A DNA stretch of 64,000 nucleotides from Rutidosis leptorrhynchoides (Eukaryota; Streptophyta; Magnoliopsida; Asterales; Asteraceae): positions 193,971,001-194,035,000 of the forward strand of contig NC_092337.1 in the NCBI RefSeq assembly GCF_046630445.1, read 5' to 3'. The translations under genes were made by a program, and so were the position numbers. Shown here piece after piece: positions 1 through 12,618 of this stretch (within the stretch, counting starts at the first letter, position 1; every line of letters starts with the position of its first letter). The notes under the pieces were generated by a model. It made no database searches. It was not told where the DNA came from and worked only from the letters and a program-made list of their open reading frames with translations.

Positions 1-2008
1 AACTTTCAAGCCATCCAAGGATCCTTTGAAGCTAGATCTATTTTTCTCATTTCCAGTAGGTTTATCCAAGGAACTTGAGGTAGTAATGATGTTCATAACA
101 TCATTCGATTCATACATATAAAGCTATCTTATTCGAAGGTTTAAACTTGTAATCACTAGAACATAGTTTAGTTAATTCTAAACTTGTTCGCAAATAAAAG
201 TTAATCCTTCTAACTTGACTTTTAAAATCAACTAAACACATGTTCTATATCTATATGATATGCTAACTTAATGATTTAAAACCTGGAAACACGAAAAACA
301 CCGTAAAACCGGATTTACGCCGTCGTAGTAACACCGCGAGCTGTTTTGGGTTAGTTAATTAAAAACTATGATAAACTTTGATTTAAAAGTTGTTATTCTA
401 AGAAAATGATTTTTATTATGAACATGAAACTATATACAAAAATTATGGTTAAACTCAAAGTGGAAGTATGTTTTCTAAAATGGTCATCTAGACGTCGTTC
501 TTTCGACAGAAATGACTACCTTTACAAAAACAACTTGTAACTTATTATTCCGACTATAAACCTATACTTTTTCTATTTAGATTCATAAAATAGAGTTCAA
601 TATGAAACCATAGAAATTTGAGTCACTCAAAACGGATTTAAAATGAAGAAGTTATGGGTAAAACAAGATTGGATAATTTTTCTCATTTTAGCTACGTGAA
701 AATTGGTAACAAATCTATTCCAACCATAACTTAATCAACTTGTATTGTATATTATGTAATCTTGAGATACCATAGACACGTATACAATGTTTCGACCTAT
801 CATGTCGACACATCTATATATATTTCGGAACAACCATAGACACTCTATATGTGAATGTTGGAGTTAGCTATACAGGGTTGAGGTTGATTCCAAAATATAT
901 ATAGTTTGAGTTGTGATCAATACTGAGATACGTATACACTGGGTCGTGGATTAATTCAAGATAATATTTATCAATTTATTTCTGTACATCTAACTGTGGA
1001 CAACTAGTTGTAGGTTACTAACAAGGACAGCTGACTTAATAAACTTAAAACATCAAAATATATTAAAAGTGTTGTAAATATATTTTGAACATACTTTGAT
1101 ATATATGTATATATTGTTATAGGTTCGTGAATCAACCAGTGGCCAAGTCTTACTTCCCGACGAAGTAAAAATCTGTGAAAGTGAGTTATAGTCCCACTTT
1201 TAAAATCTAATATTTTTGGGATGAGAATACATGCAGGTTTTATAAATGATTTACAAAATAGACACAAGTACATGAAACTACATTCTATGGTTGAATTATT
1301 GAAATCGAATATGCCCCTTTTTATTAAGTCTGGTAATCTAAGAATTAGGGAACAGACACCCTAATTGACGCGAATCCTAAAGATAGATCTATTGGGCCTA
1401 ACAAACCCCATCCAAAGTACCGGATGCTTTAGTACTTCGAAATTTATATCATATCCGAAGGGTGTCCCGGAATGATGGGGATATTCTTATATATGCATCT
1501 TGTTAATGTCGGTTACCAGGTGTTCACCATATGAATGATTTTTATCTCTATGTATGTGATGTGTATTGAAATATGAAATCTTGTGGTCTATTGTTACGAT
1601 TTGATATATATAGGTTAAACCTATAACTCACCAACATTTTTGTTGACGTTTAAAGCATGTTTATTCTCAGGTGAATACTAAGAGCTTCCGCTGTTGCATA
1701 CTAAAATAAGGATAAGATTTGGAGTCCATGTTTGTATGATATTATGTAAAAACTGCATTCAAGAAACTGATTTCGATGTAACATATTTGTATTGTAAACC
1801 ATTATGTAATGGTCGTGTGTAAACAGGATATTTTAGATTATCATTTAATCTACGTAAAGCTTTTTAAACCTTTATTTATGAAATAAAGGTTATGGTTTGT
1901 TTTAAAAATGAACGCAGTCTTTGAAAAACGTCTCATATAGAGGTCAAAACCTCGCAACGAAATCAATTAATATGGAACGTTTTTAATCAATAAGAACGGG
2001 ACATTTCA
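1..2008 (+). mobile_element. Tekay-type LTR, right part (element D), cut by window edge
   Basis: This stretch reads as the 3' two-thirds of a Tekay LTR in + orientation and ends in the family terminus GGGACATTTCA at 2008. It aligns with the reverse complement of the LTRs of element A (48646-51895 and 58482-61729), including the GGATCC block near 20-28, and looks closest to that subfamily. It abuts a pol fragment at 2009 with no primer-binding site, so it is either the right end of an element inserted into that pol or a rearranged LTR. The start, the partner LTR and the left target duplication lie outside the window. No ORF in it is convincing. Confidence 0.8.
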
Positions 2009-2551
2009 GAAGAGTTATACGCAAAGTTTTCCAAGTGCGCCTTTTGGCTGAAGGAAGTACAGTTCCTTGGTCACATTGTCAGCAGTGAAGGAATTCATGT
2101 TGATCCAGTCAAGATTGAAGCCATTGAAAAGTGGGAGACCCCAAAGACTCCAACGCAAATACGCCAATTTTTGGGTCTTGCTGGCTATTACATAAGGTTT
2201 ATTCAAGATTTTTCCCGGATAGCCAAACCATTGATGGCATTAACACATAAAGGGAAAAAGTATGAATGGACTTCTGAGCAGGAAGCCGCATTTCAACTAT
2301 TAAAGAAGAAGTTGATTACATAGCCTATTCTATCGTTACCTAAAGGAAACGATGATTTTGTAATTTATTGTGACGCTTCGCGACAAGGTTTTGGTTGTGT
2401 CCTCATGCAACGAAAGAAGGTTATTGCATATGCATCCCGATAACTAAAGATTCATGAACAAAATTATACGACTCATGAACTAGAATTGGGAGCAGTGGTG
2501 TTTGCATTAAAGATTTGGAGACACTATTTGTACGGGGTTAAATGTACTGTG
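2009..2551 (+). pseudogene. Ty3 RT-RNase H fragment of old Tekay element C
   Basis: Translation of the + strand gives the end of a Ty3 reverse transcriptase (the [16 protein letters not shown] and QFLGLAGYY blocks) followed by the RNase H start (VIYCDASRQGFGCVLMQ, then RHYLYGVK). Two in-frame stops interrupt it: one in the region of LIT-PILSLP and one after IAYASR. It is bounded by LTR D on the left and by the LTR of element B at 2552, which breaks it inside RNase H. The reading direction and the missing segment fit the + strand integrase at 30487-31546, so I read both as one old element split by B. It is non-functional. Confidence 0.85.
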
Positions 2552-3550
2552 TGAAATGTCCCGTTCATATTGATTATAAACGTTCCATATTAATTGATTT
2601 AGTTGCGAGGTTTTAACCTCTATATGAGACGTTTTTCAAAGGCTGCATTTGATTTTTAAACAAACCATAACTTCTTCAAATATTGCGACGATTATCAAAT
2701 AATGATAATCTAAAATATAGTGTTTTCACACGACCATTACATAATGGTTTACAATAATATTACACATCAATACATGTCTTTGAATGCAGTTTTTAAACAA
2801 TATTATACAAGCATGGACTCCAAATCTTGTCCTTAACTTAGTACGCAACATCGGAAGCTCTTAATAATCACCTGAGAATAAACATGCTTTAAACGTCAAC
2901 AAAAATGTTGGTGAGTTATTGGTTTAACCTATATATTTATCAAATCATAATAATAGACCACAAGATTTTCATTTCCATTTCTCAATAACATGCAATCTGC
3001 ATAAAAATCATTCATATGGATTGAACACCTGGTAACTGATATTAACTTAATGCATAGAATATCCCCAAATAGAACCTCTCGTCTGTATAATAATCTCGAA
3101 GTACTAAAGCCATCCATAACCTGAATGGGGGTTGTTAGGCCCAATAGATCTATCTTTAGGATTCGCGTCAATTAGGGGCCATTTCCCTAATTCTTAGGTT
3201 ACCAGACTTGAAGGGCGATATTCGGTTTAATAATTCAACCATATAATGTAGTTTTCGATTACTTGTGTCTATTTCGTAAAACATTTATAAAACTGCATGT
3301 ATTCTCATCCCAAAAATATTAGATTTTTAAGAGTGGGACTATAACTCACTTTCATCGATTATCAATTCGTCGAGAATTAGACTTGGCCACTGGTTGATTC
3401 ACGAACCTATAACAAATATATACATATATATCAAAGTATGATCGAAATATATTCAAAACATTTTCTTTATTAGGTGTTGATGATTTAAGTTGTCCAGTTA
3501 GCAGTCCAATGTTAGTAGTCCACAATTATTCATACATGAATAATTTTATA

Positions 3551-3685
<135 letters not shown>

Positions 3686-3741
3686 ATCTTGAATCAATCC
3701 ATGACCCAGTGTATACATATCTCAGTATTGATCACAACTCA

Positions 3742-3847
<106 letters not shown>

Positions 3848-4729
3848 GAATCAACCTCAACCCTGTATAGCTAACTCCATCATTTGCATATAGAGTGTCT
3901 ATGGTTGTTCCGAAGTATATACATAGATGGGTCGATATGATATGTCGAAACATTGTATACGTGTCTATGGTATCTCAAGATTACATAATATACAATATAA
4001 GTTGATTAAGTTATGGTTGGAATAGATTTGTTACAATTTTTCACGTAGCTAAAATGAGTAATTTTTACCAATTTTGTTTTAACCGTCATTTCTTCGTTTC
4101 AAATCTGTTTTGAGTGATTCAAGTTGCTATGGTTTCATAAGGAACTAAAATTTATGAAACTAAACAGAAAAATTATAGGTTTATAGTAAGAAATACAGGT
4201 TACAAGTCATATTTGAAAGAGGTAGTCATTTCCGTCGAAAGAACGACGTCTTGATGACCATTTTGAGAAACATACTTCCACTTTGTGTTTAACCATGATT
4301 TTTGGATATAGTTTCATGTTCAATATAAAAATCATTTTCCCAGAATTATAGCTTTTAAATCAAAGTTTCTCATAGTTTTTAATTATCTAACCCAAAACAG
4401 CTCGTGGTGTTACTACGACGGCGTATGTCCGATTTTATGGTGTTCATCGTGTTTCCAGGTTTTAAATCCTTAAGTTAGCATATCATATAGATATAGAACA
4501 TGTGTTTAGTTGATTTTAAAAGTTAATTTAGAAGGATTAACTTTGTTTGCGAATAAGTTTAGAATTAACTAAACTATGTTCTAGTGATTACAAGTTTAAA
4601 TCTTCGAATAAGATAGTTTTATATGTATGAATCGAATGACATTATGACCATCATTACTACCTTTAGTTTAGTTGATAAACCTACTGAAAGTGACAAGAAA
4701 TGATCTAGCTTGAAAGGATCCTTGGATGG

Positions 4730-6600
4730 TGATGTGGTAGCGTGGGGGTACGTGATAGTACTATATTTTACTACGAAATACGTTACAAATTACACAAGTT
4801 TTAATTATTTATTTACAAATGGGATATACCTAAACCTTGCTACAACACTATAGGCAGTGTACCTAATCGTAGAGTAGTATAGTTTTTAGTAAGTCCGGTT
4901 CGTTCCACAGGGAGCTGGCTTATTTCACACTATATTTTAAACAATTTTATTCGTACAAAATATATTATATTAATAATATATAAAAGGGGGTTTTACCGTT
5001 TAATGACCGGTTTGTCGATTTTATATTTTAAGCGAAGCGTAAAGTAAATGACGATATTTAACTAACAATATAAAATAAATAACAATAATTAAAATGACAA
5101 TAAATAAAAGTACGAGGAAAAATGAAATAAAATATATTATGCTTATTTAAACTTCCGTAATCATGATGTTTGACGTGTTGATTTTAGTTTTATGCCCATG
5201 GGTTAATTGTCCTTTGTCCTGGATTATTTAATATGTCCGTCTGGTTTTTGTCCATAACAGTCCATCGGTCATAAATTTAAAGTGCGAGTGTCCTCGTCAA
5301 ATTATCCTTATATCCGAAGTCAAATATTCCAACTAATTGGGGACTTAAACTGTAACAAGGTTTTAATACTTTGTTTAATAATTACACCAGGTTATCGACT
5401 GTGTGTAACCCAAGGTTTTAATACTTTGTTATCAATTATGCCAAGTGTCCTTGTACATAATTTCACCCCTGTTTTAATAATTCCATAGACTATTAATCCA
5501 TTCCCGTATCCGGTTAAATGAACGATTATTCGTACATATAAATATCCCGCCCATCGTGTCCGATCGAGTGTATGTGGTTATTTATAGGTACGTCCAATTG
5601 TAAATCTTTATATTAAAATTAACAAACTATCATTTAGTTAAACAAATATAAAGCCCATTAATAGCCCATAGTCTAATTTCCACAAGTGTCGTTCTTTTGT
5701 CCAAACCCCAATTATGGTACAAAGCCCAATTACCCCGTCTTTAATATTTAGTCCAACATCATGATTACTTTGGCTCAAATAAGCATAATAATAACTTAAG
5801 TACGAGACATTAATTTAAAAAGGAGAACATAACTTACATTGAGTATTTATCGCGTAGTGTTACACGGACAGAATTTCGACTTCAAAAACCCGTAAAAATA
5901 ACTTTTACATAACCCGAACTAATCTAATATAAAACTACCCTACACTATATATATATTATATATATATATATATATTTATTTATTTATTTATTACAGAGTA
6001 TTATTATTATTATTATTTATTATATTTATATTTAAAACTGCAGAAGCTCGTGGCCATTTATAGGCATTTTGGAATCTGGCTGCTCCGTGAGTCGTGGAGT
6101 TTTTGGCCTTCAAACTCCGCGAGTCGTGGAGTTTGAAAATCCAGCTCACAAACTTCTGGCTCCTAGCTTGTCGACATAATAAATATATAAATATAAAATA
6201 TAAATAATTAATATAATTATTTATATATTATATTATATTCTTGTGCATAGTAGACTTGTAATTTTTGGTCCATTGCGTCGGGCGTTGATAGTTGACTCAT
6301 GTCCCGGTTCCGGATTTTCGAACGTCCTTGCGTACAATTTAATATCTTGTACTTTGCATTTTGTAACTTGTACACTTGTCATTTTTAGACGTTCTTCATC
6401 AATAATTTGAACCTTTTTAATTGTATTTTGTACTTTTGAACTTTTTGGACCTTTGTGTCTTCAAATCTTCGTTTTCGCCTTTTGTCTTCGCACTTATTTA
6501 TTTAAACAATTACAATGAAAATATAATACAATTACAAATGAAAACCTATTATTTAGGAGGGATATTGCTATGAAATATATGTTCCTTTTTAGCCTTATCA
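4730..6600 (-). repeat. NA1 3' LTR (complete)
   Basis: 1,871 bp, close to the NA2 LTRs (1,879 and 1,952 bp). On the minus strand it runs from TGATAAGGCTAAAAAGGAAC to CCACATCA. A TATA-like CTATAAATG lies on the minus strand near 6054-6062, and the compact inverted repeats at 6083-6131 lie just upstream of it. AT-rich simple sequence occupies 5945-6030. Confidence 0.9.
6083..6131 (-). promoter_or_regulatory. Pair of CGCGA-type hairpins upstream of LTR TATA
   Basis: Two related 17-nt inverted repeats, CTCCGTGAGTCGTGGAG (6083-6099) and CTCCGCGAGTCGTGGAG (6115-6131), have 6-bp stems with G-T pairs and a 5-nt loop. They lie on the upstream side of the minus-strand TATA-like box. Similar hairpins occur in NA2. 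Their role is unknown; protein-binding sites in U3 are one possibility. Confidence 0.55.
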
Positions 6601-6615
6601 AATATCCCCACACTT
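6601..6615 (-). promoter_or_regulatory. NA1 polypurine tract
   Basis: On the minus strand AAGTGTGGGGATATT directly precedes the 3' LTR start TGATAAGG. NA2 has the same tract before its 3' LTR at 40826-40840. This is the expected plus-strand primer site for reverse transcription. Confidence 0.85.
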
Positions 6616-8570
6616 GAGCGTTGCTTGTCCTCAAGCAATACAGAACTTGAAATAAAAACATACATGAATCACTTTTTTATTCATCACACTTTGTACATCA
6701 GTGATTTTGATATGGTGGTATAAACAATGATAGTAATGATAGAACCATGGTTAAAGGTGGGTGTGTCATCCACAGTTACCTCGGGTTTAGGTCAACGACA
6801 CTTGCAATCAAATAGCCGATTTACTTTCGGTTTCCAAAGCAAAGTGCACATTTGAAAGGCAGTTTACAGTCCCACATGACTATGAAAATTTAGATTCTTA
6901 AGGAAATTGGATCTTTATGAAAACATTTGATCTTTTGAAAATTCAATCTAGCTTTTACCCTAGATAAGTTTTCCGGAATAACCCTTCACCGGTGTTTGCA
7001 AAATATTTTTGTGGGTTGTGTGGGTTTCAGATTTGAAAATTTTAGCTCAACACTTGTGGTTTTGTGTTACCCACTTGCTAACCTTGTATTAGGAAAGCAA
7101 CACGTCCAGTTTACTTGTCCCGTATATTACCTTTCGGCAAACTACCGTCCGGTTGTAAAGGAAAGCGATGAACAAGCAACTGTTAAGGCAATGTCCCGTG
7201 ACATGCTTTTGATTATGGTCTATAAACATGTCGGATGCTAGTACTATCCTTTGTAGGAGCAATAGTAAAGATCATCCTATGATTTTTCGGTCTGGCACAA
7301 GGTCCTGTCTTTGACCATGCTATGCAACCACCGTTCTTACGATTGACACCCGATTTGGTTCAGGTGACCTAATGAATTCCAGGTGAATTCCTAGGATTTT
7401 ATGTTCAATGGTAATGAACGCATTGAAAATAGGTTTTCAGAAAACAAATCGGTTTTAATTTTGATCAAAATATTTTCTCGTTCAAGCTCGAGTTTAGATA
7501 TCATTGAATTCCATGAGTTTGAATTCTCAATCTTTAAGGTCAATCTCAAGGATTGAGTAATATCAGTCTTAAAAGCTGATTTTTAATCTTTAAGGAGATT
7601 ATCCTTTCTGGGGATCTGATTCATTAGTCTTATCAAGCTAATTTGCACGGTGCCCCCCCATTGTACGAGATAAATCCTTCTCATGGTTAGGATAAATCTG
7701 ACCACTTGGCGACCCTGTTTTATGCTGAGGTCCGTGGATTTCCTGCTGATTTTTGAGATGACTTTTCTAGATTTTTGGTCAACCTACAGCTGGTCTAGAC
7801 GACAACTTCATGACCTAAATCAAGAAGCGTGTGTCTTTTTCGGAAGACTTTACTTTCTCTTAATGATGGAATTGATTCATCGTGTAGATCCATTTTTTCT
7901 TTTCTTTCATCGGGTAAAACAGTTAATTTAGTCCAAAACAAAAGCACCTGCAATAACTTTACGGAAACATGTGATAGATAATTTTTTATTGAATAACTTG
8001 GTATATTCTCCCCACACTTGGCTTTTATTTATTATGTTCTTTGCCTTTTTATTCTCTTATATTCCATTTTAAATGAATTCAAGCGTTTTGGGTTGTTTCT
8101 CAATTTATGTCCTTTCCGAGGTAGCGATAATTTTGGTATTAACACCTAGTTTTCACCGTTTATAAATATATATAAACATGATTTTAAATTCATTTAGTTG
8201 AAAATTTTTCAAATTTTCATAAAATTTGGCAAATAAACCAAGTATAAACCCGAGAGAATTTATAACCCTTCCCCACACTTGAGATCATGCAATGCCCTCA
8301 TTTACATGAAATCAGACTCTAATTATAAATTCATGAGGGTGATTAGTGTAGAAAAATGATTGAAAATACCTAGTTTGTAATTTCAAAGCTCGTTGAATGA
8401 TAGATGGCGCGCCTCATCGTTATTCCTTTTTGTTTTATCACACATGTTTTTCTTCAAAAATGGTTGCTTTTCTGAACTGTTTGATAATTTTTGAAAATGC
8501 GTCTTTTACCCTAACTTATCATGCATTTTTATTAACGAGTTATGCACTAACCCGAACCCCTAATTTAACG
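6616..8570 (-). other. NA1 3' noncoding region with PPT-like repeats
   Basis: There is no sense ORF. The sequence aligns with 38600-40830 of NA2, so it is an old conserved part of the lineage. Three further copies of the PPT core (TCCCCACACTT on the + strand) lie at 8009-8019, 8270-8280 and 8588-8598. An antisense frame near 6996-7241 is also open in NA2, but it lacks an ATG and I do not call it a gene. Confidence 0.7.
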
Positions 8571-9719
8571 TTATGTGGGGTTAGACTTCCCCACACTTAG
8601 CTGACGACATGTGAAGTCGGTAGAATAAGTTCCACGAATTAAAATAGTGAGCCAGTTATTTACATCTCGGGTGGTGTATAATATATCAATGGGTTTGAAG
8701 TTTAGACTCACCCGATCGTCACTACTTAATTCTTTTTTAAGTGTAGCTTTTAGTAAATGGATATGTCTCTTTTCTGGTTCTTGGTCAAATGGATTGATAT
8801 ACACCGACATACATATTATAGGGTGGACAATTTCTAACGTTTCCTTCCTTTTATTCTCGAGATCAAAGTTTTCACCTCTATTACCCAATTGAGTGAAATT
8901 CGAGGTGTCATTATCTATTACAGCTCGTAGTTCATCTTCGGTAGATGACTTGTCTATTGAGAATATTAGGTTGGAAGGTTGTGGAATGGTGAATTTCGGG
9001 ATTGGAGTAGATTCTTCTTCATTAACGGTACTTATCGGTCCCACCACTTTGGTCTCGGGGGTAAAATTTTCAACGTTATCGTTTTCCCAAGAGTACCAAT
9101 TTGTCACCCTTACTTCTTCTTCTTCATCCATTGATGGATCGTTGATTTCGTCGGTAGAGGCTAATGTGTCGATATGTTGTGAAATTGGTAAAGCTGAATA
9201 AAAAGTATCATCGGGATAGTTGGTGATTTCGGAGTTCTCGAATTCATCAAAATTCGATGATATGAGATTTTCTTGCACAATACTCCTCCGATCAACAGGT
9301 GTGTAGTCTGATAGAGTTTCAGCTTGCCGGTTTACAAACTCTCTCATTTGTTCATTTTGAGCATTGAGTTCTTCGAGTTTGATTTTCATATTGTCTAATA
9401 AATTTTCAGATGCGTAATTTTCCTCGTCTACTGGTTGTTGAGTTTGGAAATATTCTTGGGAATAATCCCAATTTGAATTGTATTCTTCATAATCATTCCA
9501 TTCAGGTTCCGTGGGTGCGTAATTTTCCATAGGAATGTAATAGTAACATTCCCATGTTGAGTGATAATCTCCACAGATTTCACAATCAGTTATTGTTTCG
9601 TCGTTCGTGATCCAAGATTGACTGATCGAATTGTCATCAACACTCGTTTGAGAGTATTGATTTAATTGATTTTGGATATCAAAAAGAGTTTCCATAGCCT
9701 TGTTTTCAAAATTTTCCAT
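8571..9719 (-). CDS. Gag-like acidic protein of NA1 (zinc-knuckle remnant)
   Basis: A 382-residue ORF starts at ATG 9719. Near residue 46 it has CEICGDYHSTWEC, spaced C-x2-C-x3-H-x4-C. This is the shortened zinc knuckle typical of Athila-like gag; NA2 has the same spacing in CEKCGGPHLTKDC. The rest is acidic and Asn/Glu/Tyr-rich, with a possible short coiled coil around residues 110-135. I see no capsid domain, protease, RT or integrase. The likely role is RNA binding or nothing; the element would need proteins supplied by an autonomous relative. The frame is open over 1.1 kb although the 5' LTR is truncated. The last residues overlap a PPT-like motif at 8588-8598. Confidence 0.6.
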   Translation of the reverse strand: MENFENKAMETLFDIQNQLNQYSQTSVDDNSISQSWITNDETITDCEICGDYHSTWECYYYIPMENYAPTEPEWNDYEEYNSNWDYSQEYFQTQQPVDEENYASENLLDNMKIKLEELNAQNEQMREFVNRQAETLSDYTPVDRRSIVQENLISSNFDEFENSEITNYPDDTFYSALPISQHIDTLASTDEINDPSMDEEEEVRVTNWYSWENDNVENFTPETKVVGPISTVNEEESTPIPKFTIPQPSNLIFSIDKSSTEDELRAVIDNDTSNFTQLGNRGENFDLENKRKETLEIVHPIICMSVYINPFDQEPEKRHIHLLKATLKKELSSDDRVSLNFKPIDILYTTRDVNNWLTILIRGTYSTDFTCRQLSVGKSNPT

Positions 9720-10668
9720 TTTATTGCGATGGCCAAATTTTAGCTACAATGTGGTGCATTTACTAATTATCCTATTAGTTATAAAAATAGAAAAACTTAT
9801 ATAAGTTGTCCAATTAATAGACTATTCTGCTTTTGCCCATGTTTCGAATAGCCAAAAGATGCAGCAGGGAGCCAGAACCCTTTAAATCGGAAGCTCACAA
9901 CTCAGCCACTAACAAATCCAACTATTACTACGAAGCAGAAAATTGTCAACGTCCATTAATTTAACCACTTAAATAATTTTTCTTTCCGTTTGAGATATTA
10001 GATAAGAAATAGAGAAAATTTCTAAGTCCTAAAAACTAAAGCGTCGAGAAATAAGGAAGAAAAAGAATGCGCATCGAAAAATAAAAATAAGAAAATAGCG
10101 CGTCGTAACTTAAAAAGGAATTAAAAACTAAGAATTAAAAGTTGCGTCTAAAAATATTAAAGCTTACAAGAAAAACTATATCCCAAATGGTAATAACTTA
10201 AAAAGATACTAAAATATAAAAACGGCGTCGCAAAATTCTAAAGCACCTAAATCTTAGTCTAAAGAAAAAGCACTTAAGGGATTTTACGGCAAAGCCTAAA
10301 AATCTAGAAGTAAAAATAACTATGGCAAAAACTAAGTTTAAAACTAAATATGAGCTAAAAATACAAATATTACGCTAAAACGATTAAAAAGGGACAAAAT
10401 ATAAAAATATACAAAAAGTTGTAAAAAGTACAATTTTTATAAAAATATTATTTTTATATTATTTATTTATTAAAACTATTAATTTTACATATAATAAAAC
10501 TAATTAAAATTTAAAATACAATTTAATTAAAAAAACTTAAACTAATTATAATAATTAAACTAATTAGGGTTTATTAATAATAATAATAATAAAATCCGTA
10601 ATTAATGTGAAATTAGGGTTCTGTCACGTGTGTCAGAGTGTCTCCGCGAGTCGCGGTATTTCAAGCAG
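9720..10668 (-). other. NA1 leader region
   Basis: An A+T-rich untranslated leader that partly aligns with 34835-35868 of NA2, for example around the AATTAGGGTT block and the ACTAATAGGATA block just before the ORF. It contains a CTCCGCGAGTCGCGG inverted-repeat copy at 10642-10656. The primer-binding site expected upstream of it is missing, lost together with most of the 5' LTR. Confidence 0.65.
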
Positions 10669-11158
10669 CAAACCCCGCGAGTCGTGGAGTTTGAAAATCC
10701 AGCTCACAAACTTCTGGCACCTAGCTTGTCGACATAATAAATATATAAATATAAAATATAAATAATTAATATAATTATTTATATATTATATTATATTCTT
10801 GTGCATAGTAGACTTGTAATTTTTGGTCCATTGCGTCGGGCGTTGATAGTTGACTCATGTCCCGGTTCCGGATTTTCGAACGTCCTTGCGTACAATTTAA
10901 TATCTTGTACTTTGCATTTTGTAACTTGTACTCTTGTCATTTTTAGACGTTCTTCATCAATAATTTGAACCTTTTTAATTGTATTTTGTACTTTTGAACT
11001 TTTTGGACCTTTGTGTCTTCAAATCTTCGTTTTCGCCTTTTGTCTTCGCACTTATTTATTTAAACAATTACAATGAAAATATAATACAATTACAAATGAA
11101 AACCTATTATTTAGGAGGGATATTGCTATGAAATATATGTTCCTTTTTAGCCTTATCA
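10669..11158 (-). repeat. NA1 5' LTR remnant
   Basis: The last 490 bp match the left LTR 6111-6600 at a constant offset of 4558, with very few differences. Left of about 10669 the match stops and leader sequence begins. The junction lies in CGCGAG-type repeats that occur in both LTR and leader, so a repeat-mediated deletion probably removed the TATA region, U5 and the primer site. Confidence 0.8.
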
Positions 11159-12583
11159 GATGGCTTGAAAGTTCTTGAAGTAGAATCATGACACAAAAAC
11201 AAGTTCAAGTAAGATTTTTACTCGAATTAAGATAGTTTATAGTTATAGAAATTGAATTAAAGTTTTAATATGAATATTAACTTGAATTAGAAAGATAACC
11301 TACTGTAAATAACAAAGGTTTCTTGATCTTTGGAATGGATTAGAAAACTTGGAAGTAAACTTGCAAACTTGAAAGTATTCTTGATTTTATGAAACTAGAA
11401 CTTATAGAATTTATGAAGAACACTTAGAACTTGAAGATAGAACTTGAGAGAGATCAATTAGATGAAGAAAATTGAAGAATGAAAGTGTTTGTAGGTGTTT
11501 TTGGTCGTTGATATATGGATTAGATATAAAGGATGTGTAAGTTTGTTTTCTTGTAAATAATTCATGAATGATTTACCATATTTTTGTAATTTTATGAGAT
11601 ATTTCATGCTAGTTGCTAAATGATGGTTCCCACATGTGTTAAGTGACTCACATGGGCTGCTAAGATCTAATCATTGGAGTGTATATACCAATAGTACATA
11701 CATCTAGAAGCTGTGTATTGCACGAGTACGAATACGGGTGCATACGAGTAGAATTGTTGATGAAACTGAACGAGGATGTAATTGTAAGCATTTTTGTTAA
11801 GTAGAAGTACTTTGATATGTGTCTTAAAGTCTTTCAAAAGTGTATGAATACATATTAAAACACTACATTTATATACATTTTAACGGAGTCGTTAAGTCAT
11901 CGTTAGTCGTTACATGTAAGTGTTGTTTTGAAACCTTTAAGTTAACGATCTCGTTTAATGTTTTTAATATATTGTTTATTATATCTAATGAGATGTTAAA
12001 TTATTACATTATCATAATATTATGATATATGAATATATCTTAATATGATATATATACATTAAAATGTCGTTATAACGATAATCGTTAAATATATATCTTG
12101 TTTCGAAATTCTTAAGTTAGTAGTCTTGTTTTACATATGTAGTTCATTGTTAACATACTTAATGATATATATAATTATCATTTTATCATGTTAAATATAA
12201 TGTAACCATATCTTAATATGATACATATGTATTTAGTAAGACGTTGTTATAACGATAATCGTTATATATATCGTTTCGAATTTCTTAACCTAGTAATCTC
12301 ATTTTTATGTATATAGTTCATTGTTAATATATATAATGAGATACTTGATTATCATTATATCATGTTAAACCTATATATATAACCATATATATATAATCAT
12401 GTCATATACAAGTTATAACGTTCAAGAATCATCGGTCAAACTGGGTGGTCAAACGTTTACGTTAATTCCGTTTCAATTAAACAAGTCTTAACAAATTTGA
12501 TTGCTTAACATGTTGGAAACATTTATTCATGTAAATGTTAATCTCATGTAATATATAATCATGGAAAAGTTCGGGTCACTACA
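11159..12583 (-). repeat. Element B 3' LTR, part 2
   Basis: Continuation of the B LTR after NA1. It ends in GGGTCACTACA at 12583, next to the PPT GTACCTATCCGTTAA. It is homologous to 29235-30459 and to 50646-51895. The splice-donor dinucleotide that is intact in the 5' LTR (29353) is altered here (near 11275). Confidence 0.9.
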
Positions 12584-12618
12584 GTACCTATCCGTTAAAT
12601 AAATTTCCTCCAGAAATT

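Larger units (their letters stand above)
4730..11158 (-). mobile_element. Tat/Athila-like non-autonomous LTR element NA1
   Basis: The boundaries are TG...CA (TGATGTGG at 4730, CCTTATCA ending at 11158) with a perfect 5-bp duplication GATGG at 4725-4729 and 11159-11163. It lies in the B 3' LTR, in the same orientation as B (minus). It contains a full 3' LTR (4730-6600), a PPT, a noncoding region, one gag-like ORF (8571-9719), a leader, and a 5' LTR truncated to about 490 bp. No protease, RT or integrase is present. The layout and PPT motifs match NA2 (32859-42719), but the coding sequence is different. Confidence 0.9.

Noticed and set aside
2929..3171. 80-codon frame in B LTRs, repeated at 27652-27894
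   Set aside because: The two LTRs are copies of one sequence, the frame begins at TTG, and the LTRs of element A do not keep it.
6996..7241. Antisense 81-codon frame, also open at 40337-40564 in NA2
   Set aside because: No ATG start, antisense to both elements, and the DNA around it is about as conserved as the frame itself. A dN/dS test would be needed to revive it.
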